Source: Myxococcaceae bacterium JPH2
GTDB lineage: Bacteria > Myxococcota > Myxococcia > Myxococcales > Myxococcaceae
Assembly: GCA_016458225.1 (NCBI GenBank)
Contig: JAEMGR010000009.1
Location: 62,001-126,000, forward strand
DNA: 64,000 nt
Direction of reading: 5' to 3'
A program made the position numbers and the translations under genes. Below the pieces are notes generated by a model that ran no database searches, had not been told where the DNA came from, and saw nothing but the letters and a program-made list of their open reading frames with translations. How positions within the stretch are numbered: position 1 is the stretch's first letter; each line of letters starts with the position of its first letter. Positions 45,423 through 54,186 of this stretch are shown piece after piece.

Positions 45423-47104
45423 TCCTCCAGGACCTCAACCGCGTCCGTCAGATTACCGTCATCGCCGCGCGCCACGGCTTCGGCGAGGTGGCGGAGCGCG
45501 CCGGGCTGTGGCGGATGCTCGGCCGCAAGGAGAAGGTGGAGGTGTCGCCGGAGGCGCAGCGCGCGTCCACGGCCCGGCGCTTCCGCATGCTGCTGGCGGA
45601 CCTGGGCCCCACCTTCATCAAGCTGGGGCAGGTCCTCTCCACGCGCGCGGACCTGCTGCCCGCCGAGTACGTGGAGGAGCTGGCCACGCTCCAGGACCAC
45701 GTCGAGCCCATCCCGCTCGCCGAGGTGCACGCGCAGATTCGCGGCTCGCTGGGCAAGGACGCCGCGGAGCTGTTCGCGCAGATCGATCCCACCCCGCTGG
45801 CCGCGGCCTCCATCGCGCAGGTGCACCGCGCGGTGACGCTCGAGGGCGAGGAGGTGGTGGTGAAGGTGCAGCGGCCGGGCATCGCCGCGCAGATCGACTC
45901 GGACCTGGGCGTGCTGCGCTCGCTGGCGAGGCTGCTCGAGGCCGTGGTGGAGGAGACGGGCATCTACACGCCCAGCGGCATCGTGGACGAGTTCGACCGC
46001 GCCATCCACGAGGAGCTGGACTTCGTCAACGAGGCCACCAACATCCGCGCGTTCCTGGAGAACCACCGCGAGCGGCCGTACCTGAAGATTCCGCGCGTGT
46101 ACTCGGAGCTGTCCAGCCGCACGGTGCTCACGCTGGAGTTCATCCGCGGCGTGAAGGTCAACCCGTCCCAGCTCTCCGAGCCGGTGCGCAAGCAGCTCGC
46201 GCAGAACATCGTGGAGGCCAGCTTCCGGCAGCTCTTCGACGACGGGCTGTTCCATGGCGATCCCCACCCCGGGAACATCCTGCTCATGGAGGACCACCGG
46301 CTCGCGCTGCTCGACTTCGGCGTGGTGGGCCGGCTCACGCGCCCCATGCAGGAGACGCTCGTCATGCTGTGCCTCGCGGTGGCGCTGAAGGACAGCGACT
46401 CGGTGGCGCGCATCCTCTACCGGGTGGGCGTCCCCGACGCGCGGGCCAACCTGGTGGGCTTCCGCAACGACATCGAGGGCATCCTCGGCCAGCACCTGCC
46501 CACCACGCTGGGTCAGGTGGACGCGCGCACGCTCCTGCGCGACCTGCTGGATCTGGCCGTCAAGTATCGCATCCGCATCCCCAAGGAGTACGCGCTGCTC
46601 TCGCGCGCCTCCATCTCCACCGAGGGCATGCTGCGCGGCCTCTACCCGGAGCTGAACATCCTGGAGGTCGCGCTCCCCTACGCCAAGGAGCTGCTCGCCG
46701 GCCGGTACGACCCGACGCAGCTCCAGGGCGGGCTGATGCGCACGCTCCTGCGCTTCCAGTCGCTGGCGCAGGACCTGCCCACGCAGCTGTCGCAGATCCT
46801 CCTGGACCTGGAGTCCGGCAAGTTCAGCGTCAACGTGCGCGCCGAGCAGTTCGACAAGCTCAACGAGAACCTGCGCAGCGCGGCCGTCATCGCCTTCCTC
46901 GGCCTGTGCGCCTGTGGCTTCATCGTCGGAGCCTTCATCGCCTTCGCGCCCCGCCCGCCCATGTACGGCAATGTCCCCGTGCTCGGCGTGGTGGGCATCG
47001 CCTTCGCGGCGGCGCTCTTTGGCGCGGCCATCACCTGGTACCTGTTTGGCGGGCGACTGGGGAAGGTCAGCGTCAGCCGGTGGCTCACCAAGAAGCACCG
47101 GTAG
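45419..47104 (+). CDS. ABC1/UbiB-family atypical kinase
   Basis: This 561-residue protein belongs to the UbiB/ADCK atypical kinase-like family, which supports ubiquinone or other lipid metabolism. The motifs are present: KLGQ in FIKLGQVLSTRADLLP (KxGQ), the Ala-rich loop PLAAASIAQVH, VVVKVQRPG, HGDPHPGNILL and LLDFGVVG. Two C-terminal hydrophobic segments anchor it in the membrane. It overlaps nhaA by 4 nt and is thus co-translated, without an evident functional link. Direct protein phosphorylation is unlikely in this family. Confidence 0.9.
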   Translation: MILQDLNRVRQITVIAARHGFGEVAERAGLWRMLGRKEKVEVSPEAQRASTARRFRMLLADLGPTFIKLGQVLSTRADLLPAEYVEELATLQDHVEPIPLAEVHAQIRGSLGKDAAELFAQIDPTPLAAASIAQVHRAVTLEGEEVVVKVQRPGIAAQIDSDLGVLRSLARLLEAVVEETGIYTPSGIVDEFDRAIHEELDFVNEATNIRAFLENHRERPYLKIPRVYSELSSRTVLTLEFIRGVKVNPSQLSEPVRKQLAQNIVEASFRQLFDDGLFHGDPHPGNILLMEDHRLALLDFGVVGRLTRPMQETLVMLCLAVALKDSDSVARILYRVGVPDARANLVGFRNDIEGILGQHLPTTLGQVDARTLLRDLLDLAVKYRIRIPKEYALLSRASISTEGMLRGLYPELNILEVALPYAKELLAGRYDPTQLQGGLMRTLLRFQSLAQDLPTQLSQILLDLESGKFSVNVRAEQFDKLNENLRSAAVIAFLGLCACGFIVGAFIAFAPRPPMYGNVPVLGVVGIAFAAALFGAAITWYLFGGRLGKVSVSRWLTKKHR

Positions 47105-47112
47105 TCAACGCC

Positions 47113-47140
47113 CCACCCGAAGCGCGGCGGACCCGGGTGG
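47113..47140 (+). terminator. hairpin after the UbiB-like gene
   Basis: The 7-bp arms CCACCCG and CGGGTGG flank a 14-nt loop, 8 nt after the UbiB-like stop codon (47104). There is no T-run, so it is a candidate only. Confidence 0.4.
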
Positions 47141-47238
47141 CTTCGCGTGCGCGTGACACATGCGTCCCGTGCGTGTTGGGGGCTGCGTCGCGCAGGGCGC
47201 CGGGCTAGGCTGAAGCCCCGTTTCCCTTCCCTTCCAAG

Positions 47239-47703
47239 ATGGCCGACTTGTTCGCGAACGCTCCTGCCCGCCGTCCGTCCCATACTCCGCTGGCGACCGT
47301 GCTGCTCGCCCTGGGGTTCTCCTTCACCGCTGGCTGTGCCGGCGCCCTCGATGACCCCGAGCGCTTCACCGGGGAGAGCACCGGGTGCCCCAGCGGAACC
47401 ACCGCGCAAAGCATCATCCAGAGCCAGTGCCTGAGCTGTCACTCGACAGCGTCGAAGCTGGGAGACCTGGACCTGGAGGCCGCGGGCCTTCCCGGGCGCT
47501 TGTTCACCACGACGACCACGAGCTGCGGCCAGCAGCGCCCCCTCGCGGACTCGAGCAATCCGGCCGGCTCGTACTTCCTCCAGAAGCTGGGCGCGGAGCC
47601 GTCGTGCGGCGTGCGCATGCCCCAGGGAGGCCAGGCGCTCAGCTCCGCGCAGGTGGCCTGCCTCTCCGCGTGGCTGACCGCTGGCAAGGCCGGTGCGCCA
47701 TGA
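47239..47703 (+). CDS. lipoprotein with a c-type haem motif
   Basis: This 154-residue protein has a lipoprotein signal with lipobox TAGC near residue 32. The mature part has the haem-binding CxxCH as CLSCH in IIQSQCLSCHST (residues 64-68), like the small cytochrome-like domains of Planctomycetes and myxobacteria, and further Cys near SCGQQ and SCGVRMPQ (a Met that could be an axial ligand). It is probably an outer-membrane electron carrier or a redox sensor. Its stop overlaps the ATG of the next gene. Confidence 0.75.
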   Translation: MADLFANAPARRPSHTPLATVLLALGFSFTAGCAGALDDPERFTGESTGCPSGTTAQSIIQSQCLSCHSTASKLGDLDLEAAGLPGRLFTTTTTSCGQQRPLADSSNPAGSYFLQKLGAEPSCGVRMPQGGQALSSAQVACLSAWLTAGKAGAP

Positions 47704-49292
47704 GCGGGCTGCGCATGGTGCGTTCGTGGCGCTCAGGCCGAGCGCTCCTCTCGGTGTCCGCGCTCGGTGTGGCGCTGGTGCTCGCGCCCACGTCGGAGGC
47801 CGCGCCCACCGCCCGCAAGGGCGGCCGCCCCGCCGCGAGCGCGACGAAGAAGGCCGGTGCGACCAAGAAGACCGCGAAGTCCAGGTCCGCGACGGGCAAG
47901 AAGTCCGAGCAGCTCCGAGTGGCCGTGCTCGCCTCCGGACCGCTGGCGGCCGAGGCGCGCACCGCCGTGGAGGCCGAGCTGGCCCGGCGCGCCGCGCGCT
48001 ACACGCTGGTGCCCGAGTCGCAGGTGCGAGCGGCCGCGTCCCGGCACGGTGAGGATCCGACCCAAGCCGATGGCGCCGCGGATGTCGCGCGCGAGCTGAG
48101 GCTCGCCGCGATCATCGTGGTGGACACGTCGGGCCCCGCGGGCAAGCAGCAGCTGCGCCTCTCCGTGCGCAATGGCAATGACGGCAAGGCGCTCGCATCG
48201 CCCGCCGCCGCGCGCGTTCCTTCGGCGCGTATTGTTCCCGCCTCCGTGAAGCGGCAGTGGCCCGCCGTAGAGCGAGGGCTCGGCAAGGCGCGCGCGCCGG
48301 CTCCGACAGAAGCGCCCCCGGACGCCACGCCGCTGGAGCCCGCGACGCAGCTGACGGACCAGCCCGCCACGGCGACGCGGCCCACCCCCCCTCCGCCTCC
48401 GGCCGAGCCTCCCCCGGCGCCTCCGCCCTCGGACACGCGCAAGCCCGTGTCGAAGCCGGCCGTCGTGGCCACCCAGCCCGAGAAGCCGGCGACTCCCGAC
48501 GACGAGGCGACGCCCATCCCGCAGGTCTCGGCGGAGCGTCCGCGCATCGTCGAGGGCGCGGTGGGCCTGCGACTCCTCGGACGCACACTGCGATATCGCG
48601 ACGACGTCTTTCAAACCCTGCGGCCGTACACGCTGGGCAAGGACGTGGCGGGCTACGCGCTGCCCGGGGCGCCGCAGGTGGCGGGAACCCTCACCGTCTA
48701 CCCCGCCGCGGCGTTCTCGCATGGGCCCATCACCCGACTGGGTCTCACGGGCGGACTGGAGCGGTCGCTCGTGCTGCACTCCACGGGCGCCACGGGCGCG
48801 ACGCGCTATCCCACGGTGGCCAGCGAATGGCGCGTGGGCCTTCGCTATGTGCTGCCGCTCGACTCGGCCGGGCGCAGCGCGGTGGACTTCTCCGGCACCT
48901 ATGGCCAGCACGCCTTCCGCATCGATCCGGCCGAGGACGGCTCGCGTCCGGTGGACGTGCCCAACGTGGCCTACGACGAGGTCGGCCTGGACGTGGGCCT
49001 GCGGATGGAGGTGACTCGCAAGGTGGAGGTGGGCGCGCGCGTGGGCTACCTCCTGCCCTTCGGCGCGGGCGAGCTGTCGTCCGACGAGTGGTTCCCCCAC
49101 ACGTCCATGGGCGGCATCACCGCGAGCCTCGGGCTGGCGTACCGCCTGACGCAGAACCTGGACGTGCGCCTGTCCACCGAGCTGAAGCGCTACTTCTTCA
49201 AGTTCAAGCCCGAGGTGGGCGACTCGCGCGTCGCGGGTGGCGCGGTGGACCAGTACCCCGGACTGGCCCTCCAGGTCGGCTTCCGCCTGTAG
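47700..49292 (+). CDS. probable outer-membrane beta-barrel protein
   Basis: This 530-residue protein starts with a signal peptide (LLSVSALGVALVLAPTSEAA) and a Lys/Ala/Thr-rich segment. Residues 65-170 form an alpha/beta domain (LRVAVLASGPLAAEART, AAIIVVDTSG) like a FlgO or TolB-type fold. A Pro-rich linker (residues 195-270) precedes a C-terminal domain of alternating strands (EWRVGLRYVLPL, VGLDVGLRMEV) that ends LALQVGFRL, typical of outer-membrane barrels. It overlaps the haem lipoprotein gene by ATGA. Function unknown. Confidence 0.72.
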   Translation: MSGLRMVRSWRSGRALLSVSALGVALVLAPTSEAAPTARKGGRPAASATKKAGATKKTAKSRSATGKKSEQLRVAVLASGPLAAEARTAVEAELARRAARYTLVPESQVRAAASRHGEDPTQADGAADVARELRLAAIIVVDTSGPAGKQQLRLSVRNGNDGKALASPAAARVPSARIVPASVKRQWPAVERGLGKARAPAPTEAPPDATPLEPATQLTDQPATATRPTPPPPPAEPPPAPPPSDTRKPVSKPAVVATQPEKPATPDDEATPIPQVSAERPRIVEGAVGLRLLGRTLRYRDDVFQTLRPYTLGKDVAGYALPGAPQVAGTLTVYPAAAFSHGPITRLGLTGGLERSLVLHSTGATGATRYPTVASEWRVGLRYVLPLDSAGRSAVDFSGTYGQHAFRIDPAEDGSRPVDVPNVAYDEVGLDVGLRMEVTRKVEVGARVGYLLPFGAGELSSDEWFPHTSMGGITASLGLAYRLTQNLDVRLSTELKRYFFKFKPEVGDSRVAGGAVDQYPGLALQVGFRL

Positions 49293-49316
49293 GCCCCTCG
49301 CTACACGGGCCGGCGG
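49283..49316. terminator. hairpin between convergent genes
   Basis: Arms CCGCC/GGCGG and GGCCC/GGGCC form one stem with an internal loop, covering the TAG stop at 49290-49292 and the complement CTA of the DUF2267 stop at 49301-49303. Confidence 0.45.
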
Positions 49317-49765
49317 AAGAGGTCCGCGAGGTCGGCGGGGAGCTGTGAGGCCACCGCCGCCACCTCGTCCTCGGGGATGCGGTCGCGCACCGCCGTGAAG
49401 ACGGCGGTGAGGACGCGGAACGCCTGGTCCACCGGGATGCGCAGGTGGTCCGCCACGTCGCCGATGAACTCGGCGCGGTGCATGCGCTTGGCGTGAGACG
49501 GGCCGCGGTGGATTTCACACGCGCCCAGCAGCTGCCCGATTCCGCCCGGCAACGCGCGCATCAGCTTCACGTCCTCGCCATCGGACAGGCGCCGCGCGAG
49601 CGTGCACAGCACGGCGCTGGCCGCGTCGCGCGCATCCAAGCCGTTGACCCGCAGCTCCTGACTGTTCTGCAGCTCGTCGAGGAAGGGCTGAAGCTCCGCG
49701 GATTCGTCGCGCTCCTTCACGGGCACCGTGTCGGGATCGCGGGGAACGTCGGGGTGCTGCGCCAT
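49301..49765 (-). CDS. DUF2267 protein
   Basis: This 154-residue soluble protein has the DUF2267 pattern: RDAASAVLCTLARRLSDGEDVKLMRALPGGI and AEFIGDVADHLRIPVDQAFRVLTAVFTAVRDRIP. Members are small helical proteins of unknown role, often near stress genes. The ATG at 49765 has a perfect AGGAGG 7 nt upstream. It is convergent with the barrel protein gene and separated by 114 nt from the RND pump gene that lies on the same strand. Confidence 0.86.
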   Translation of the reverse strand: MAQHPDVPRDPDTVPVKERDESAELQPFLDELQNSQELRVNGLDARDAASAVLCTLARRLSDGEDVKLMRALPGGIGQLLGACEIHRGPSHAKRMHRAEFIGDVADHLRIPVDQAFRVLTAVFTAVRDRIPEDEVAAVASQLPADLADLFRRPV

Positions 49766-49879
49766 GGAGAGCCTCCTGGCCCGCGTCGGGCCGTCCACCG
49801 CCAGTCACGGTGCGCACGGCCCTTCCCCCTGGCACGCAACGGCGGGCGACGGGACAAGCCCCTCGCCCGCCCGGGCGCC

Positions 49880-52800
49880 CTACCCGTGCGGCGCCGGGTG
49901 CGCGGCCTCGGCCGGAGCGGGCTCCACATCCGCCTTGCCACCGCCGAGCCGCGTCTTGATGCGGTCCGCCACCACATAGAAGGCGGGCACCACCAGGAGG
50001 CTGAGCACGGTGGAGACGGACAAGCCGCCGAGCACCGCGATGGACATGGGCGCGCGCGTCTCGCTTCCCGCGCCCAGCGACAGCGCGGCCGGCACCGCCG
50101 CCATCATCGTGGCCATGGACGTCATGAGGATGGGCCGCAGGCGCACCGGGCCGGCGCGCAGCATGGCCTGCTCGGCGTCCGCGCCCAGCTCGCGCTGCTG
50201 GAGCGCGTAGTCCACCAGGATGATGGAGTTCTTCTTCACGATGCCCATCAGCAGCAGCAGACCAATCATGCTGAAGATGTTCAGCGTGCTCCCGGTGCCC
50301 AACAGCGCGAAGGACGCGCCCGCCACCGACAGCGGCAAGATGGTGAGCACCGTGACGGGGTGCAGGAACGAGTTGAACTGCGCGCCCAGCACCATGTACG
50401 CGACGCCAATCCCCAGGAAGAGCGCGAAGACGAGGCTGCTCATCGACTCGCGGAACGCCACGCTGGCGCCGCCGACCACCACGCGCGTGCCACCGGGAAG
50501 GTCCTTGGCCAGCCGCTCCACCGTGGCGAGCGCCTCCTCCTGATTCGAGCTGGGCGCCACGTTGGCGAAGATGCTGATGGCGCGCTCGCGGTCCCGCCGG
50601 GTGATGGCCTGGAGCGCGGGGCGCTCCTCCTGCGCCACGAGCGTGGACAGGGGCACCAGCGTGCCGCTCGCGGTGCGCAGCTTCAACAGCGACAGGTCCT
50701 CCGGACGCGACCGCTGTCCGGACATCAGCCGCAGGCGCACGTCGATGCGGCGCCCACCGGTGCTGTACTTGCCCACGCGCACACCGCCCACCAGGGCGTT
50801 GATGGTGGAGGCCACCGACTGCATCGGCACGCCCAGGTCCGCCGCGCGCGCCCGGTCCGGGGTGATGCGCAGCTCGGGCATGCCCAGCTGGTAGTCGGTG
50901 TCCACGTCCACCACCTTGCCGCTGGCCTGGAGCTTCTCGCGCATCTCCTGGCTGGCTTCCACCAGCCGCTCCCAATCCGAGCCGCGCACGCTGAACTCCA
51001 CGGGGAAGCCACGCTGCGCGGTGAAGCCGCTCTGCGACAGGTCCTGCACCACGGCGCGCAGGCCGGGGAAGGCGTTGAGGCCCTTGCGCAGCACCTGCTG
51101 GAACTCGGCCTGCGTCATGCGCTGCTTCGCGGGCACCAGCGTGAGCATCAGCATGCCGGTGTTCACGCCCGAGCCACCCATGCCGCCCACCACGGCGAAC
51201 ACGCGGTCCACCTCGGGGCGGTGCATGACGAACTCCTCGGCCTGCTTGAAGAGCTGGTTCGTCTCATCCAGGCTGCTGCCCACCGCCGTCTGCAGGCGGA
51301 TCACCAGGCGCCCCTGGTCCTGCGACGGGACGAACTCTCCCGGCAGCGCGCGGAACGCGAACACGCTCGCGAGCAGCATGAGCGACGCGCTGCCCAGCAC
51401 GCGCCACGGACGCTTCAGGCCCCACGCCAGCACGCGCGCGTACAGGTGCTCCAGGCGGGTGAAGGCGCGGTCCACCGCGAGCCCCACCCGACCGCGGCCC
51501 TCGCGGGTGGTGCGCAGAAGCTGCGCGCAGCGCGCCGGCGCCAGGGTGATGGCCTCCACGTAGGAGAGCAGCACCGCCACGCACAGCGTGACGCCGAACT
51601 GGAGGAAGAAGCGGCCGATGATGCCCTTCATGAAGATGACGGGCAGGAAGATGGCCACCACGGCCACCGTGGCGGCCAGCGCGGCGAAGGTGATCTCCGC
51701 GGTGCCCTCGCGCGCGGCGCGCACCCGCTCCTTCCCCTCCTCCGAGTGCCGGAAGATGTTCTCCAGCACCATGATGGCGTCGTCCACCACGATGCCCACC
51801 GCCAGCGCCAATCCCAGGAGCGTGAAGGTGTTGAGGGTGAAGCCGAGGAAGTAGATGACCGCCACCGTGCCCAACAGCGACATGGGGATGGCGAGCACCA
51901 CGTTGAGCGTGCTGGACAGCGAGCCGAGGAACACCCAGCACACGAGCGCGGTGAGCAGACACGCCAGCATCAGCTCGAACTCGATCTCGTGGACGCTCTC
52001 CTCGATGAACTGCGACGAGTCGAAGTTGATGCCGATGGTCATCCCGGCGGGCGCTTCCTTCTGGATGCGCGCCAGCTCGGTGCGCACGCCCTGGGCCACG
52101 GCCACCGCGTTGGCGCCGCGCTGCTTCTTGATGCCCAGGCCCTGCGCGGGCTCGCCGTTGACGCGGGCCATGCGGCGCACGTCCTCGAAGCCGTCCTCCA
52201 CCAGCGCCACGTCGCTCAGGTAGACGGGCTGGCCGCTCTGCTCGCGCAGCACGATGTGGCGCAGCGTCTCCAGGTCCAACGCCTCGCCCAGCACCCGGAC
52301 GTTGACCTCGCGGCCCTGCGTCTCGATGCGACCCGCGGGCAGCTCCACGTGCTCGCGCTGGAGCGCGCTGATGACGTCCTCCACCGTGAGGCCGTGCGCG
52401 TCCAGCTTCTGCGCGTCCACCCAGATGCGCACGTTGCGCTCCAAGAGGCCGCCGAGCTGCACCTCGCCCACGCCAGGCACCGTCTGCAGCTGCTCCTTCA
52501 CGCGGTAGCGGGCGAAGTCACCCACCACCTGCTGCGCGAAGGGACCGGACACGCCCAGCCACATGATGGGCTGATCCTCCGGGTTCGTCTTGGAGACGAC
52601 GGGCGGATCAATGTCCCGGGGCAGCGCGCGCTGCGCCTGGCTCACCTTGGTCTGCACGTCCTGGAGCGCCAGGTCCACGTTGCGCGACAGGTCCAGCTCC
52701 ACCGTGATGCTGGCGCCGCCCTGGCGCGCGGTGGAGGTGATGCTCTTGACGCCCTCGACCTGCGTCACCGCCTCCTCGATGGGCTCGATGACGTCGCTCT

Positions 52801-52978
52801 CCACCGCCTCCGGGTTGGCGCCTTCCCACGTCACCCCGATGTTGATGGTGGGGAAGTCCACGTCCGGAAACTGGCTGATGCCGATGCGCTGCGCGGCCAC
52901 CAGTCCGAAGACGATGGTCGCCGCCATGATCATCCAGGCGAGGACGGGCTTCTTGATGCAGACCTCGGTGATGTTCAT
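49880..52978 (-). CDS. RND efflux transporter (inner-membrane pump)
   Basis: This 1,032-residue protein is a full-length resistance-nodulation-division pump that uses the proton gradient to expel drugs or other small molecules. The 12 membrane segments, two large periplasmic loops and the proton-relay Asp-Asp in GIVVDDAIMVLENIF are present, with GISQFPDVDFPTINIGVTW near the N-terminus and KKNSIILVDYALQQ in segment 10. It belongs to the HAE1-like group. The start overlaps the membrane-fusion gene as ATGA. It is the last gene of the tolC-like/fusion/pump operon. Confidence 0.95.
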   Translation of the reverse strand: MNITEVCIKKPVLAWMIMAATIVFGLVAAQRIGISQFPDVDFPTINIGVTWEGANPEAVESDVIEPIEEAVTQVEGVKSITSTARQGGASITVELDLSRNVDLALQDVQTKVSQAQRALPRDIDPPVVSKTNPEDQPIMWLGVSGPFAQQVVGDFARYRVKEQLQTVPGVGEVQLGGLLERNVRIWVDAQKLDAHGLTVEDVISALQREHVELPAGRIETQGREVNVRVLGEALDLETLRHIVLREQSGQPVYLSDVALVEDGFEDVRRMARVNGEPAQGLGIKKQRGANAVAVAQGVRTELARIQKEAPAGMTIGINFDSSQFIEESVHEIEFELMLACLLTALVCWVFLGSLSSTLNVVLAIPMSLLGTVAVIYFLGFTLNTFTLLGLALAVGIVVDDAIMVLENIFRHSEEGKERVRAAREGTAEITFAALAATVAVVAIFLPVIFMKGIIGRFFLQFGVTLCVAVLLSYVEAITLAPARCAQLLRTTREGRGRVGLAVDRAFTRLEHLYARVLAWGLKRPWRVLGSASLMLLASVFAFRALPGEFVPSQDQGRLVIRLQTAVGSSLDETNQLFKQAEEFVMHRPEVDRVFAVVGGMGGSGVNTGMLMLTLVPAKQRMTQAEFQQVLRKGLNAFPGLRAVVQDLSQSGFTAQRGFPVEFSVRGSDWERLVEASQEMREKLQASGKVVDVDTDYQLGMPELRITPDRARAADLGVPMQSVASTINALVGGVRVGKYSTGGRRIDVRLRLMSGQRSRPEDLSLLKLRTASGTLVPLSTLVAQEERPALQAITRRDRERAISIFANVAPSSNQEEALATVERLAKDLPGGTRVVVGGASVAFRESMSSLVFALFLGIGVAYMVLGAQFNSFLHPVTVLTILPLSVAGASFALLGTGSTLNIFSMIGLLLLMGIVKKNSIILVDYALQQRELGADAEQAMLRAGPVRLRPILMTSMATMMAAVPAALSLGAGSETRAPMSIAVLGGLSVSTVLSLLVVPAFYVVADRIKTRLGGGKADVEPAPAEAAHPAPHG

Positions 52979-54186
52979 GGGCGAGCGCCCCCGGCGACAT
53001 CCGCGCCTGCGGGCGTCTGCTGTCGCGGCTCCCCCGTGAAGGCGGGGCCGGTGCCCTGGGTGACGCGCACCGACGCGCCGTCGCGCAGCGCCTCGGCACC
53101 GCGGACCACGAGCTGCTCTCCGGTCTTCAGTCCATCGCGCACCTCCACGCGGCCGTCCGCCGTGCGCATGCCCAGGTCGAGCACGCGCTCACGCGCCTTG
53201 TCGCCCACCACCACGAAGGCGAGGAAGCCGCGCTCGCTGGGGCGGATGGCGGTCTGCGGCACCACGGGGCTGCCGCCGCGCGTCTCCACCGGGACGTTGA
53301 CCGTGGCGAAGGCGCCGGGACGCAGCCGGGCCGCGTCCGCGCCGGACACCTCGGCCGTGACCGCCACCATGCGGCTCTGATCATCCGCGCTCGCCGACAC
53401 GTGGGTGATCTTCCCCGTGTACGCGCCGCCATCCGAGCGCACCGTGAAGCGCGCCGTCATGCCCGGCTGGATGCGCGCCACGTCCGCCTCGGGGACGTTG
53501 AAGCGCAAGAGCAGCGGCTCCCGGCGCAGCAGCGTGGCCATCACCGCGCCGGGCTGGAGGTACTGACCCGTCTGCACCGTGCGCGTCTGGAGCACGCCGT
53601 CCATGGGCGCCTTCACGTACGCATCGCGCTGGTTGAGCTGCGCCTGCTCCAGCGAGGCCTTCGCCGCAGCCACCTCCGCCTGCGCCGTGGCCGCGCGGGC
53701 GTTGTAGGTCTGGAGCTCCTCGGCGGGCAGCAGGCCCGGACGCTCCGTGTTCACCGCCGAGCGACGCTGCGCGCCCGCCTGCGCATCCGCCAGCGAGGCC
53801 TGTGCCTTCTGGAGCGCGGCCTCGGCCGCCCGCACCGCGATGGCGTAGCGGTTGGGCTCGATCTCCGCGAGCACCTCGCCGCGCTTCACCGCCTGCCCCT
53901 CCATGAACAGCACGCGCTCCACGGCGCCCGGCACGCGCGCGGTGATCTGCACGCGCTCGAAGGCGTCCACCGAGCCCACCGCGCTGACGACGTACTCCAC
54001 GTCGCGCGCCTCGACTGGGGCCACCTCGACGGGGAACTGGAGCGGACCGCGACCGCCTCCCGGTCCCCCCTTGCCCGCGGCCGGCGGGGCTCCGGGCGCG
54101 CCCGCCTCGTCCTTCTTGCAACCAGCGCCCGTGGCCAGCACAGCCACCGACAGGACCACGATTCCAGCGCGTCGCATTGCCTTCAC
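52975..54186 (-). CDS. RND membrane-fusion (periplasmic adaptor) lipoprotein
   Basis: This 403-residue adaptor links the pump to the outer-membrane channel. It has a lipoprotein signal (VVLSVAVLATGAGC), a barrel-sandwich hybrid domain (EYVVSAVGSVDAFERVQITARVPGAVERVLF), a coiled coil (residues about 110-180) and beta-barrel domains (PMDGVLQTRTVQTGQYLQPG). It resembles AcrA/MexA-type HlyD proteins. The GTG at 54186 overlaps the tolC-like stop as GTGA; an ATG at 54177 is the alternative. It overlaps the pump gene by 4 nt. Confidence 0.92.
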   Translation of the reverse strand: MKAMRRAGIVVLSVAVLATGAGCKKDEAGAPGAPPAAGKGGPGGGRGPLQFPVEVAPVEARDVEYVVSAVGSVDAFERVQITARVPGAVERVLFMEGQAVKRGEVLAEIEPNRYAIAVRAAEAALQKAQASLADAQAGAQRRSAVNTERPGLLPAEELQTYNARAATAQAEVAAAKASLEQAQLNQRDAYVKAPMDGVLQTRTVQTGQYLQPGAVMATLLRREPLLLRFNVPEADVARIQPGMTARFTVRSDGGAYTGKITHVSASADDQSRMVAVTAEVSGADAARLRPGAFATVNVPVETRGGSPVVPQTAIRPSERGFLAFVVVGDKARERVLDLGMRTADGRVEVRDGLKTGEQLVVRGAEALRDGASVRVTQGTGPAFTGEPRQQTPAGADVAGGARP

